Positions 41,437 to 53,100 of a stretch of DNA of 64,000 nucleotides are shown piece by piece. The translations under genes were made by a program, and so were the position numbers. Source of the stretch: Cichorium intybus (Eukaryota; Streptophyta; Magnoliopsida; Asterales; Asteraceae); assembly GCA_023525715.1 (NCBI GenBank), contig CM042016.1:65735382-65799381 (forward strand). Direction: 5' to 3'. Every line of letters begins with the position of its first letter. The first letter of the stretch is position 1. A model generated the notes under the pieces. It did no database searches. It was not told the origin of the DNA and was given only the letters and a program-made list of their open reading frames with translations.

Positions 41437-42500
41437 TTGGTATTCTTTAAACTTCGAGATTCATTAGAATCTTGGTGCTTTGTATTGTTTTCACCATATT
41501 TTGCTCAATTGATCTTTGAAACCATTAAAAAATGGTTATATCCTCCAAAAGTGCTTCCAGCGGGTCTGCCTTCGGCTCCTCCACCCTCACCATTGCTTCT
41601 TGAAATTACCCCACACCCAGTGATCCGACCACTTACAAGGACCATTTATGAGTTGTCATTCATATTTTGTCTCATCACCCTCTCTCTCGAGCATTCTTTT
41701 CACCTCTGCCCACCATCTAACTGTCACTACTTGAACATTCTGTGGTTACGGCTACTCGATGAGAAAACAACTCTTCGTCACTTTGTCAAATGTTATGGAG
41801 GTTACTTTAGATAAAATATTTTTGCCGCTGCCCTCGAGTTACCCATACACGATACTCAACTTGATATACCAACCCAATCGGAGTTAATCAATATGTTCTA
41901 CTCAATGGGGTGTGAATATCAGTTGGAGTCCACCTCACAGTTTTGCAAAGGGTATATTTCACCATTGTAGCATTGTATCATCCATTTTTGCATCTGGTGC
42001 TTAACCGGTAAAACTGGCGGTACATACCAACTAAGGTAAAATATTGCTTGAACTTGTTTAGGTATGTATACGGGCAGACAGGTAGACGTTGCAGCCATCC
42101 TCTTTGAAGATTTCATCTCCTATCTTTCGGTTTCACAAAAGACTCCACGAAAGATAAATTCTTCCCGATTTTGGGCTATGTGTCTTGTACATTTATGTCA
42201 AACATATGGAGTCCCCATCCCTAAGCTACTGATGACGTTCCCTTGGTCATGACACCATTCAAGGGATACTCGCCGAAGTATGATTTGATTTTCATGATGA
42301 TCAGAAGGTTGCCAGAAACTCTTCTAATTTTTTATGACAAAGAGAATGATTTTGTCATGCAACACTTACAAATCACCGCAAATATAGACCCCTTCCCTGA
42401 TGAACCGCTCTGAAAGGAACTTCCACCTAAAAAGGGCAAAAAGCGAGCAGAGAGTCCTCAACCCATAAAATCAAAGCCAAAGAAGCAAAAGACTACGGTA
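41437..42500 (+). pseudogene. N-terminal part of the C3 3' ORF
   Basis: One frame (41437 onward) aligns with the C5 3' ORF through about 42252, with stops at 41812 (TAA), 41968 (TAG) and two more near 42030. Matching words include VAAILFEDFISYLSVSQKTP against FVEILWADFCSYINHSLKGT in C5 and SSRFWAMCLVHLCQTYG against NPRFWAIVVYAHYQQTG. A basic tail (KKGKKRAESPQPIKSKPKKQ) lies near 42430-42490 in another frame. Function unknown. Sireviruses often carry a downstream, sometimes env-like, ORF, but no membrane segment is visible here. Confidence 0.6.
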
Positions 42501-43219
42501 CACATTTTCTAACCTTAACTTACCATTTCTTTTTGCACAAATCTGATTGCTATTAATGTTTGGCATTGAAAAGGCATGACAAATTTTCTGTATATCTTGT
42601 GACATGCTAATTTTCGGTATCACTCGTCGAGTTAGAGATTTTCGGTATAATTCTTTTAATATTCAATTTTCGGTATATCATAGGCATCATTAATTTTCGG
42701 TATCAACATAAACAATCAACTTTCATGATGTTCCATTTGAGTCTTAATTTTCGGAGTAATTGTATTGATATGAATTTCAGTATCACCCACTGCATCTATG
42801 ATTTTCGGTGTCAAGCTCTCAAGCCCAAACTCTCGGTATAATTCTCTCGAAATATATTTTCAGATTTATTTTTCGGTATACTACCTTATTTATCTTTTAA
42901 TAAGTCACAACAAAATGTCTTGTTATCAACTAATTGATTATCGTTATTGGCATTTTGGAAATCCAGATGTTTATTTGGTAAAATTGTTTGAATCCTTGAT
43001 TCAATACAATTTGCGGAACAAAAATCTATGATTTTTGGGAATCCAAAATAAGGTTTTGGTTATAAATTTTGCATTTGTGCGTGATGCTCTAAGATTTTGT
43101 TTCCCTCGGTATCTATTCTCTTAGGTATGCGTTACCTGTGGCATTTTCTAACTATTTAAAATACTTTCAGACTCTCTAAGATTTTGTTTCCCTCGGTATC
43201 TATGTCCCACCTCACCATG
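42501..43219 (+). repeat. Interposed segment with repeated TTTTCGGTAT words
   Basis: At least eight close copies of TTTTCGGTAT lie at 42611, 42639, 42667, 42694, 42748, 42802, 42830 and 42869. CTCTAAGATTTTGTTTCCCT is present twice (about 43087 and 43174), both followed by CGGTATCTAT. C5 has no such segment between the basic tail and the coiled-coil part, so it is an insertion or an intron here. Confidence 0.7.
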
Positions 43220-44040
43220 AACAATCATTCCAAGCATAATCGGGTGCACATATAGTCTTCTCAGAAACGGCATCCAAAAACATTCACGGTTTTCACAAGT
43301 TCGGTACGGATCAAGAGGTCAACCGTCCAAAATTTACCTTAATTCCTAACATCAACATTGATGAATCTACTCAACTTCTTGGCAAAGGGGTGACACTGTC
43401 GTTCCTTCCTCCAAGCCCGGATCTACTAATGATGTTTATACTAAGCTGGACTCCCTTCTTTCTATGGTAAAAGAACTCAATTCTTCCCATTCCAATGAGG
43501 CCATCCTCAGTGAACTTACCGCACTTAGAAAAGAAGGTCGAGATTTTGGAAAAGAAAGAACTTACACTTAACTCCTCAGTCCAGAAGGCAATTTCGGAAG
43601 GCCTTCAATCCATTGATGCATAGAAGCACTCAGATGCCAAAGAGTTAGTTGCACAAGGTGACTCAACAATGAAGGCTGCATTGAAGCATTATAATGAAGC
43701 GTCCATTTTCAACTCTGACATGTCAGCTAAGTTTTTAACTCTATTTGACGATGTGAAGCAATATATGGATGGGGTGTTCTCCGAAAATCAATCGCTCTGG
43801 GACACCAATATTTTTCTTATTAGATTGTTGTCTGTCACACTTTGGAATATTTCTGATTTCTTTCATGTTCTGATCAATAATATAAATTTGGCAGCTGATA
43901 GGATTGATTAACTTATTCCGAAATTCAACCAACTCTCATCCAGAACCACTGCATCAATCTCCGCTGAGTTGAAAGGAGTTGCGGAGAAACTGTTTGAGAA
44001 ATTAGAGGAATTAGCAAACACCTACCTGTGACCTCTTTAT
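43220..44040 (+). pseudogene. Coiled-coil C-terminal part of the C3 3' ORF
   Basis: Short open pieces (for example 43669-43911) give helical, Glu/Lys/Leu-rich words such as TKLDSLLSMVKELNSS and STMKAALKHYNEAS, ending with ELKGVAEKLFEKLEELANTY. They correspond in position to the coiled-coil part of the C5 3' ORF (63440-63800). Several stops and shifts are present. Confidence 0.5.
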
Positions 44041-44979
44041 CTGCTGAAGGAGCCCAGGAAGGGGAAAGATGCCACCAACTGTAGCATTATATAAAATTAA
44101 CAAACTAAAAACTAATAAACAAACCATTTAATACAAAGCTTTTAAAAAATTATATTGCAACTAACGTCAAAAGATGAAGATCTATCCAACTTTTTCTAGT
44201 AACTGGACAAAAAATCGATAAATAATCGGGCGTGGCAATGTACTTTGTTTTTTCCTTGCAAGTTAGATAGAAATATAAACAATACACCAAAAGTTCATTA
44301 TTAGGCAAAAAAGGATAAAATATCTTCAATATAATAAGACATTAGCATCGTACTTTCATTTCATTATCTATAAAAGCAACGTTACTTTATATCTTTTCTT
44401 CAAATGCAATAGCAACTTACTTTAGTCTTTTTACCGGTATTCCAATGTACTTTAGTTTTAGCAATAATAACAATATACTAAGATTTCTTTACCTATAAAA
44501 AGCAATGTACTTTATTTTTTTATCTACAATAGAAACATTAAATTGTTTTTTAGCAAAAAAATCGTCAGAACAACTCACACTTACTTTGAAATGGTAAAGA
44601 AACTCATAAGAGAGGTAATTAGCTCACGTAATGTAACTTTTACATTTGGAAGGTTGCTATTTTGACAAATTATCAACTTTGAAAATTTGACAGATAGCAA
44701 TGAGGAACCTACTTTCGAAAAATGCTATATTAAAGTTTTTTAACTTTAAAAATATATCAGAATAGCAACCTTTTGTATAATCTGTCAAAATTTAAACAAA
44801 TATCATATAGAATCAAATTTTTTATTTATGTTTTTTTTAATCACCAACATACAAAACCATTGTAATCAAAATTTGGTAGCATTGTACTATAGAAAACATA
44901 CATAAATAGAACCAAATTCATATAAAATGTAACAATAAACTTTTACCAATTGTTTAGAAACTAAAATTACCGGAATACC
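44041..44979 (+). other. AT-rich non-coding region with a degenerate repeat
   Basis: No ORF. Between about 44236 and 44520 a word like GCAATGTACTTTATTTTT recurs about five times at uneven spacing. The remainder shows nothing I can name. Confidence 0.55.
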
Positions 44980-45555
44980 CACATTCATGAAACTAAAGGA
45001 GGAAAGGAATATACCGTCAATTAAACCTAAATCCAAATGAATCGTCGCCCAAGTCATCAAAACCCTTTTTTACATCTAACCGTTCATTTTGAAATTTAAT
45101 TGATCTAAGGAACAAAAATCCTTCCCCTTGTTTAAGACTTTTAGTCTTAAAATGAAATTTATGGTGTAATGGTGCGATGGTGGAGGTAGATTGAAACGTT
45201 TTAATCAAGACTGGAAAATGAAAACCCAGATAATATTGAATCGTTTAGATGTTCTTATACCAAAGTTCATTAGTCCAGAAAAACAACCATGTAACCTGCA
45301 AAAAATGAAAAACAAAATCAGACACATGATTATTTGAAGAAAAACACAAAATCTAATCAAGCTTTTTGTTTTGTAGACCTGACCTTCAATTCCCGAACCC
45401 ATATCTGATCTTCAAATTGATATGGGACATAACCCAAAACCCAAATCGAACCCAAATTTTTCTTTCAAACAAAGATTTATCCCAACTCGATATGATGCAA
45501 AACCCAAATCAGACCCAGAAAAATTCATCTCAAAACATTATAAGACAGAACTAAA
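44980..45555 (-). other. Possible spliced transcript region, exon and intron end
   Basis: On the minus strand a T-rich stretch ends TTTTTTGCAG/GTTACATGG (AG at plus 45296-45297). It looks like a plant intron end followed by an exon. With the matching donor at 47876 (GAAGAG/GTAAACA), G1 would sit in the intron. A 63-codon ORF (45208-45017) is not enough to call a protein. It may be a host gene fragment or part of a non-autonomous transposon. Confidence 0.3.
45551..45555. repeat. Target duplication CTAAA of G1, left copy
   Basis: CTAAA precedes TGTTGG at 45556 and recurs at 47781-47785 directly after ...TTTCCCAACA. Confidence 0.9.
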
Positions 45556-45812
45556 TGTTGGTTTCTTTCTCTTATTTTAGAGTGGTGAAAGTATTAGTTA
45601 AAACTTTGAGAGTGTGGGTGTAATTTGGGGGGTGGCTTGAGAGATTAGTCTATGTGATTGTAACAATTTATCATATAGTGGATCTTTCTCTCTGGAGGCC
45701 CGTGGTTTTTCTCCGGTTTTGGAGTTTTCCACGTATATTCTTGTGTTCAGTTTATTTTTCTATTATTGTCTTTGGGAGGTTTGTAGGGATTATTGAGGCC
45801 ATTTTCCCAACA
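45556..45812 (+). repeat. 5' LTR of G1, internally deleted (257 bp)
   Basis: It ends TTTTCCCAACA and matches the last 240 or so bases of the right LTR. After TGTTGG it jumps directly to TTTCTTTCTCTTATTTTAG, skipping the sequence equivalent to about 47375-47520, which includes the TATA box. Confidence 0.85.
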
Positions 45813-45814
45813 AG

Positions 45815-45826
45815 TGGTATCAGAGC
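45815..45826 (+). promoter_or_regulatory. Primer binding site of G1 (tRNA-iMet type)
   Basis: TGGTATCAGAGC, two bases (AG) after the LTR end. Confidence 0.9.
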
Positions 45827-46220
45827 TTCAGGTTTTGGAGGAGGTATTGGTTTTAGAAATTGGAGTATGCTCTGTGGTTGCAGCTTTGGCTGATCTTCCA
45901 CATCAGAAACAAATTTCTATAAATCGTATTGGAGTTGTCTCGGTACTTTGAAGGTTCGGAGTATGCTCTGTGGTTGCAGCTTTTTCTGATCTTCCACATC
46001 AGAAACGAGGATTCGACTAACCGTTTTGTGTACGATAGAATTATATGCGGGCTGTAAATACGTATATATCTGAAGAAGGTTCTGTCTAGGAAAGATTGGT
46101 ATTTAAGCGTGTCCGTTGTGACCCTCCACTCTTACCTGAGAATCCTTTATTGAGTGTATTGCGTATAGGTCTGGTGCATATTTTTCTAGTATACAATACT
46201 GTTTTTGAGATACGGATACG

Positions 46221-47021
46221 ATGACAAAATACAGTCCCATGAAGTTTGATGTAGAAAAATTTAACGGAAGAATCAACTTTGGTTTGTGGCAAGTTCAAGT
46301 CAAGGATGTGTTGATTCAGTCTGGGTTACACAAGGCGTTGAGGGGGAGACCTGTCCCCGTTTCTAGCAATGATTCAGCCAGAGCCAGTAAAGTCGATGAT
46401 GAAGAATGGGAAGATCTAGATTTGAGAGCGGCAACTGCTATTCGTTTGTTTCTAGCAAAGAATGTTCTTGCAAATGTGCATGGGATTGCAACGGCAAAAG
46501 ATTTGTGGGAGAAGCTTGAGGAGTTGTATCAAGGAAAAGGCATCTCGAATCGGTTGTATCTCAATGAGCAATTTCATACTCTTCGTATGAGTGGAGATAC
46601 AAAAATCTCAGATCCTCTAAGTGTTCTTGATAACATCGTGTCAGAACTGGAGGCTATTGGAGTGGAGACTGAAGATGAGGATAAAGCTTTAAGACTCATA
46701 CTGTCTTTACCATCTTCCTATGAGCATATGAAGCCTATTTTGATGTATGGGAAAGAGACCCTGAAGTATGCAGATGTTAGTGGTAAACTCTTGTCTGAGG
46801 AGAAACGACTGGAAAGTAGCAACTATGCTTCGTCAGAAGGAATGGCTATGGTATGCAGGAACGAGAAGAATAAACACTCCCAGAAGATTCCGGTATGCTG
46901 GAAGTGTGGAGAGTCTGGGCATGTCAAGAGAAATTGTCCAGGTGGAGCAGCGAGTTCGACAAAAGGCTCCGATACAGCTAACAGTATCTCCGTCGCTACT
47001 GACGGTGATGAATTCTTTTGA
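46221..47021 (+). CDS. Gag protein of G1, Tnt1/Tork-like, intact
   Basis: 266 codons, from ATG 46221 (MTKYSPMKFDVEKFNGRINF) to TGA 47019. The Copia gag core has the FNG..NF..W...V.D.L...GL pattern, followed by DLRAATAIRLFL, LWEKLEELYQGK and LRLILSLPSSY. A CCHC zinc knuckle CWKCGESGHVKRNC lies near residues 229-242, with a Ser/Thr/Gly tail. It has the usual length for a Copia gag but ends on its own stop instead of running into protease. It should assemble particles and bind RNA, and could package G1 RNA for copying by enzymes of a related full element. The frame has no breaks although the element looks transcriptionally weak. Confidence 0.9.
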   Translation: MTKYSPMKFDVEKFNGRINFGLWQVQVKDVLIQSGLHKALRGRPVPVSSNDSARASKVDDEEWEDLDLRAATAIRLFLAKNVLANVHGIATAKDLWEKLEELYQGKGISNRLYLNEQFHTLRMSGDTKISDPLSVLDNIVSELEAIGVETEDEDKALRLILSLPSSYEHMKPILMYGKETLKYADVSGKLLSEEKRLESSNYASSEGMAMVCRNEKNKHSQKIPVCWKCGESGHVKRNCPGGAASSTKGSDTANSISVATDGDEFF

Positions 47022-47356
47022 GTTGTGTCATCCCTATGGTATGCCCGTGATACCATGAAAAGGGATGTGTTTCTGTTAGAGGGGGAACTGCACATGGGCA
47101 TTGGATTGACATAAATGCAAGATGTGTGGTGAAGTTATGTTGATGGCTGATGAACTGCCGGGTATGCCAAGTGGAAGTTGCACCATAAAATTTCAGCAGG
47201 TTTTTCAACATGTGTCGAGGTGAAATTCTTAGGATGGTTTATTCTAAGTGGTGATACTTTCTTATGGTGGAGTATGATAATTCTATGCCTTTAGAATTAT
47301 GATCGTTGATGAAGATGATGTTCCTTTATGTGGTTGCGGTTTTCTTTCATTTATCC
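47022..47356 (+). other. G1 region between gag and polypurine tract
   Basis: 335 bases with no ORF and no recognisable protease, integrase, RT or RNase H words. The pol region is missing, not just mutated. Confidence 0.7.
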
Positions 47357-47368
47357 AAGGTGGAGATT
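47357..47368 (+). promoter_or_regulatory. Polypurine tract of G1
   Basis: AAGGTGGAGATT directly before the right LTR (TGCTGG...), a common form in Tnt1-like elements. Confidence 0.8.
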
Positions 47369-47780
47369 TGCTGGTTTTTTTTGGCTAAATGAAAGAAGAG
47401 CTCCCATCCCACATTGCTAGAAGGATGAAAGCTTGGGAGGTCTCCAAGCTTATAAATAAGGACCAAGGCTTTGGTTTCAAAGCACCCCAACCAACAATAC
47501 ACTATAAGTGTTTGGTTATTTCTTTCTTTCTCTTATTTTAGAGTGGTGAAAGTATTAGTTAAAATTTTGAGAGTGTGGGTGTAATTTGGGGGGGGGGGGG
47601 TGGCTTGAGAGATTAGTCTATGTGATTGCAACAATTTATCATATAGTGGATCTTTCTCTCTGGAGGCCCGTGGTTTTTCTCCGGTTTTGGAGTTTTCCAC
47701 GTATATTCTTGTGTTCAGTTTATTTTTCTATTATTGTCTTTGGGAGGTTTGTAGGGATTATTGATGCCATTTTCCCAACA
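47369..47780 (+). repeat. 3' LTR of G1 (412 bp), full length
   Basis: It starts TGCTGG, ends TTTCCCAACA, and has a TATA box (TATAAATA) at 47451-47458. A run of about 13 G at 47588-47600 is expanded compared with six in the left LTR. It is the complete version of the deleted left LTR. Confidence 0.88.
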
Positions 47781-47785
47781 CTAAA
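47781..47785. repeat. Target duplication CTAAA of G1, right copy
   Basis: It matches 45551-45555 exactly and confirms the element borders. Confidence 0.9.
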
Positions 47786-49108
47786 AACCCAAACACAACC
47801 AAATTAGATAAAACCCAGATGTTAATCATCAAAAAGAAGAGATAAAAGAGTGAAAGAGCAGATAGTTTCATGTTTACCTCTTCGAGTTGGAAGCAACATC
47901 GACAATGATGGAGTCCGTCGATTTCACTGGTGGAGAGAGTTGATTCGGTAAGTTGTAAGTTTTTGTGCGGTAGCTATTGGTTTTATTTGTGTACATGGTA
48001 GCGTTGGAGGATTGACGGCTAAAGCATGGTGGTGGTTGTGTTGATGATGACGACTACGGTTTCATGGTGGTGAGGTATATACAACAGAAACCGGTTATAG
48101 AGAGAGAGAGAGAGAGAGAGAATATGGGCATTTCAAATTTCAAATGAACACAGGTTCCAATAATGGTCCGGTGGTATTTTGGCTTCCTCCCTAGTTCAAG
48201 TGAGGGAGAGAAAATGAAAGGACGATTTATTTGATTTTCAAAATTTTGGTGTTTCCCTCATTCGCGTTTTTTTGTTTATGTATAAAGTTTTATATAAATA
48301 GTTAAAATGATACGCTGGTGATGTAAGTGTGCATACAAAGGTTGTATTATCTTAAATTTTTTAGATATTGATGCATTAATGATGCATTAATGTGGTTGTA
48401 ATTTATAAATGTATTATATAATGACTAGGTGCGTACCCATGCGATGCGACGGTGGCAACGAATAAGTGGTTTCAATGAATAGTGTTCCTACGGAGATGTG
48501 GTTCATTTTACCGATTAGTTTTTTTTATCAATTAGATTATTTCGGAAACATGTCGTTATTTAATGAGAAATATAGACTGTTTTCTAATCTTTGTTTGTAA
48601 AATCGATACAATTTACGTTTTATAGTGGTTAGTTTTCTTTCAAAGATTAGTTTTCTTGAAATAAGCAGATATTAGTTTTTTTAGTCAAATGGATCAAACG
48701 TACAAGTTTTTTTAACATTAAGGACGACCAACGTAACAAAATTCAAATTTGGATCAAATAAGCGGTTTTTTGTATAATACAGATATCATTTCAGCAATTT
48801 TTGCTACTTATAAGAAAATATAGTTATGGTGGGCGACGAATATGTTTTCGCAGCGGGCAATACATACTTTTAGATGATGTTTTTTTTACCCAAGTGAAAT
48901 CATTCGTTTTACCCAACATAAAGGAAGATGAAACAAATTGGTAACCATTATTCGTTTTGGTAATTTGTAAAAGAGTTGAAACTTAATTTGATCAACACTA
49001 TCTTAAAATAGAACCCAATATTTCATATTCAGTTGAGATCAATGCTATGAAAGCTTATTTGATATATTTATTTGGGACTTCATTGATTCGTTATTCCCAT
49101 GTACCATT
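47786..49108. other. Non-coding flank with a GA microsatellite
   Basis: No convincing ORF. The minus strand has a donor-like GAAGAG/GTAAACA (GT at plus 47876-47877) that pairs with the acceptor-like site at 45296. A (GA)n run lies at about 48096-48121. Near 48425-48455 the words ACTAGGTGCGTACCCATGCG and ATGCGACGG resemble edge sequences of some plant DNA transposons, too weak to call. The rest is AT-rich. Confidence 0.45.
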
Positions 49109-49873
49109 TGTTGGAAAATTAATTTTATAAAATGGGTTTTCCTCAGTTTTTCCATAAAACAATTTAAGATGAATGAGAAATTGTATCTCAAAGTGAGGAA
49201 GTTGGAAAATGAGTTAATGAGTTTTAACTCATCCCACATTGGTGGGGGAATTAAAAGGAAGTGAGTTTATAAGTCAAAAGGCTTTCATGCTTTGTAATAC
49301 TTAAAGCACAAAGGCTCTCTCTTGCGCGCGCAGGGGGGTGCAAATGCGAACCAGATTGGGTTAGGTTCACTGAACTTGTGTGCAAGCGCGTGTCTTGCGG
49401 GTACGAATGCACCACCGGTCGACCAAAAAAGTTCAAGGACCTTTTTGCAAATATTTTTTCTTTTCATAACGGTTCGTAACTAAAAATTTAATACCATTAA
49501 AACCGATTTCGGTTTTGATTTGGGTATTAAACAGACTTTAATTTTCAGTTATATTTTCTGTGATTAATTCGCGTCAGTTATGTTTTGTGCTATATAAACA
49601 GCACTCGAGCATCTGATGGAAGACACCAATGAAACGCTTCTCTCTTCTTCTTAACTTCTACGTGCACTTCGTTCTCTTGTTATAAACAAGGTATAATCCG
49701 GGTCTAGTGACGGTTCAGGCAATCTAGAAGAATTGCTTTCCGCTGTTGTATCCTGAGAAACAAACACCCATACGGGGCGAATTTGTTATAAGGAAACTAT
49801 GTCAAACACAGGCCTCAGCAACTAATCTCGTTTTCCTTGTTCTTTGGCATTTTCGGTATATATTTTCCTAACA
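49109..49873 (+). repeat. Putative 5' LTR of C4 (about 765 bp)
   Basis: It starts TGTTGGAAAATT and ends TTTCCTAACA. A TATA box (TATATAAA) is at 49591-49598. TCCCACATTGGTGGGGGAA near 49235 is common in plant Copia LTRs. No tRNA-iMet primer word follows, so the right border is less certain and the primer may be another tRNA. Confidence 0.55.
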
Positions 49874-50173
49874 GTCTTAAAACAAATTTGTTTGTGCCAA
49901 ACGAACAACGAAATTTTTTTTCTGCTATTAATTCTTGCAATTCAGAAACTGTTTTCCAGTAACAGTTTTCTGTTTTTCAAGGCTTCAAACTTTTACCATC
50001 TAGTTTCTGTTTAAATGATTCTTTACAGTTTGATAATTTGTTTTCCAGAAACATTTTTCTTAATAACATTGATTACACTTACGATTTTGGTTTGTGTATA
50101 TAGCATGACAACTGGAACTTCTGATCCGACAAAACAAACAAACCCTCCTCCCTAAGGGACTCCAACGATTACC
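49874..50173 (+). other. C4 leader
   Basis: 300 T-rich bases between the putative LTR and the gag ATG, with repeated TTTTCCAG.AAC words. No ORF. Confidence 0.5.
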
Positions 50174-53100
50174 ATGTCGAGTAATCATGCGGAGAAACCG
50201 GAAAAGTTTTCCGGTATGCACTTTAAGAGATGGCAACATAAGATGTTCTTCTACCTCACTACCTTGAATCTTGCGCGATTATTGACCGAGGAGGCCCCTC
50301 AACTCACTAAAGATGCGGATGTCCAAGCCGTGAGTGCGCTCGACGCTTGGAAACACTCCAATTTCTTGTGTAGGAACTATGCTCTAAATGGTCTTGTGGA
50401 CTCACTTTATAATGTATACTGTGTAACAAAATCAGCTAAAGAACTATGGGACTCATTAGACAAAAAATACAAAACCGAAGATGTCGGGGCCAAGAAATTT
50501 GTGGTTGCCCGGTTTCTAGACTATAAAATGAATGATAGTAAGCCGGTAATGACATAAGTCCAAGAACTTCAAGTCCTCTTACACGATATCCATGACGAGG
50601 GTATGGTGATAAGTGAGACCTTTCAAGTTGCTTCTATAATCGAGAAGTTACCCCCATCTTGGGTTTATTTTAAGAATTATTTGAAGAATAAACCAAAGGA
50701 AATGACCATTGAGGACCTCATTGTTCGACTCCGAATCGAGGAAGACAATAAGGTTGCTCAAAAGAGTAGCAATATTAGTTCTACTTCTGAAAAAGCCAAC
50801 GTGGTTGAATATGGTCAATCTTCCGGGAAGAACAAGTCCTTTAAAGGCAAATTCCAAAAGCAAAGGAAAGGTGCCAACTTGGGGGCGAAGGGTGGAAACT
50901 TCAAAAAGAGGTTTCAAGGTAATTGCCACAACTGTGAGCAACCCGGGCACCGGACTGTAAATTGCAAGCTTCCAAAGCGACAAAAAGCTAAGGAGGCAAA
51001 TGTTGTGGAACAAATAACCCGCGATGTGTCTGATATCGATATTTCCGCGGTCATCTCTGAAGTCAATCTCGTGGAATCTAATCCAAACGAATGGTGGGTT
51101 GATACGGGAGCCACTCGACATGTTTGTTCCAATCGTGAGTGGTTCCGAAACTTCAAAATTGTGGACAATGGTGAGAAGCTTTTCATGGGGAACTCGGCGA
51201 CTTCCGATATCCAAGGTGTTGGAAAGATTGTGTTGAAGATGACGTCGGGAAGAGAGCTGACGTTGAATGATGTGTTGTATGTCCCGGATATTAGAAAGAA
51301 TTTGGTCTCCGGGTGGTTGTTGAACAAGCATGGTTTTCGCTTGGTTTTTGAGTCGGATAAATTTGTATTGACTAAAAGTGGTGTGTATGTAGGCAAGGGG
51401 TATGCCGAGAGGGGCATGTTTAAATTGTGTGTAATGGCTATTCAGCCAAGTACTAATGCAATAAATAACTCTTCTACTTACTTGCTTGATTCTTCAAATA
51501 TATGGCATGCTAGATTAGGACATGTTAATTTTGATACTCTTCGACGTTTAATTAAACTCGGCCACATACCACACTTTACTATTGACTCAAAATACAAATG
51601 CAACACATGTGTTGAATCAAAATTAACATGAAATCGTTCAAATCTCATTGAAAGGATTACCGAACCCCTTGCTTTAATACACTCCGATGTGTGTGACATG
51701 AAGTCGATTCCATCCAAAGGTGGAAATAAGTACTTTATCACTTTTATTGACGATTGTACTAAACTTTGTTATGCTTATTTACTTAAGAGAAAAGATGAAG
51801 CAATAGACAAGTTTAAAGTATATAAAAGTGAAGTTGAGAATCAACTCAACAAAAAGATTAAAGTACTACGAAGTGACCGTGGAGGTGAGTATGTATCACC
51901 GTTTCAAGAATTTTGTGCAATTCATGGCATAATACATGAGCTTACAGCACCTTATTCACCACAACAAAATGGCATTGCAGAAAGGAAAAATCGGACCTTA
52001 AAAGAGATGATGAATGTCATGTTACTTAGTTCTGGGTTACCCCAGTCAATGTGGGGGGAAGCTGTATTGTCAGCCAATTACCTTTTAAATAAGGTACCCC
52101 GGAAGAAAAAAGATAAAACACCATACGAGTTATGGTCGGGTAGAAAACCATCTTACAAATACCTTCAAGTGTTGGGGTGTCTCGCAAAGGTTGTTATACC
52201 TACCCCTAAGGTTGTAAAGATCGGACCCAAGACTGTTGATTGCATATTTATTGGGTATGCACAAAACAGTAATGCTTATCGGTTTCTAGTACATGATTCT
52301 AAAATACCTGATATTCACAAGGGTACAATAATGGAATCAAGAAATGCGTCGTTCTTTGAAACAGTGTTTCCGTGTCTTGATAAAGTTGAGACAAGTGCTC
52401 CGACATCGAATGCACATGATGCATCTTCGCATGAAGAAGCAAGAGAAAAGGACATAGAGCCTCGACGAAGCAAAAGAGCACGAGTAGAGAAATCATTTGG
52501 CGATGATTTCTATACTTATATGGTTGAGAAAGAACCTCAAACATTTCGTGAAGCAGTCACTTCTTCTAAAGGACCTCAATGGAAAGGGGCAATCAAAAGC
52601 GAAATGGATTCCATCTTGCAAAACCATACATGGGAGCTAGTGGATTTGCCTCCTGGATGCAAACCACTAGGCTATAAATGGATTTTCAAGAGGAAAATGA
52701 AAGTCGACGGTTCCATTGACATGTACAAGGCGAGGCTAGTAATAAAGGGCTATAGACAAAAAAATGGCCTAGATTATGTTGATACGTACTCTCCAGTGAC
52801 ACGTATAACGTCCATCAGACTAGTACTTGCCATTGCCTCAATTAGGAACCTTGAAGTAATCAAATGGATGTCAAAACTGCTTTTCTAAACGGAGATTTAG
52901 AAGAGGAAATCTACATGGAACAACCAGAAGGGTATGTTGCCCCAGGACAAGAGTCCAAGGTTTGCAAACTCGTGAAGTCATTATATTGTTTGAAACAAGC
53001 CCCAAAATAATGGCATCAGAAGTTTGACCATGTGATGATGGAATCTGGATACAAGATTAATGAATGTGACAAGTGTGTTTATGTTAAAAACACAAATGAT

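Larger units (their letters stand above)
41100..44040 (+). mobile_element. Decayed Sirevirus-like element remnant C3 (3' ORF region)
   Basis: The sequence matches in order the 3' ORF region of C5: a conserved upstream block (41106-41166), an ORF whose translated words align with C5 (ELPIHDTQLDIPTQSELINM against HLPVYNSKEMVVPSSDQLVA), a basic tail and a coiled-coil end. No pol domain or LTR was recognised nearby. It is older than C5, judging by many stops. Confidence 0.6.
45556..47780 (+). mobile_element. Gag-only LTR retrotransposon G1 (TR-GAG type)
   Basis: A 2225-base element with LTRs 45556-45812 and 47369-47780, a tRNA-iMet primer site, one intact gag ORF, a polypurine tract and a CTAAA target duplication. 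No protease, integrase or RT sequence is present. Short non-autonomous elements coding only gag have been described in plants as TR-GAG. The gag resembles the Tnt1/Tork group of Copia. The left LTR lacks about 160 bases of promoter region, including the TATA box. Confidence 0.9.

Noticed and set aside
48420..48460. Helitron or DNA-transposon end
   Set aside because: Only a short resemblance; no partner end or terminal hairpin could be shown.
50648..51417. ORFs of 227 and 167 codons antisense to C4
   Set aside because: They are shadows of the gag-protease frame on the other strand.
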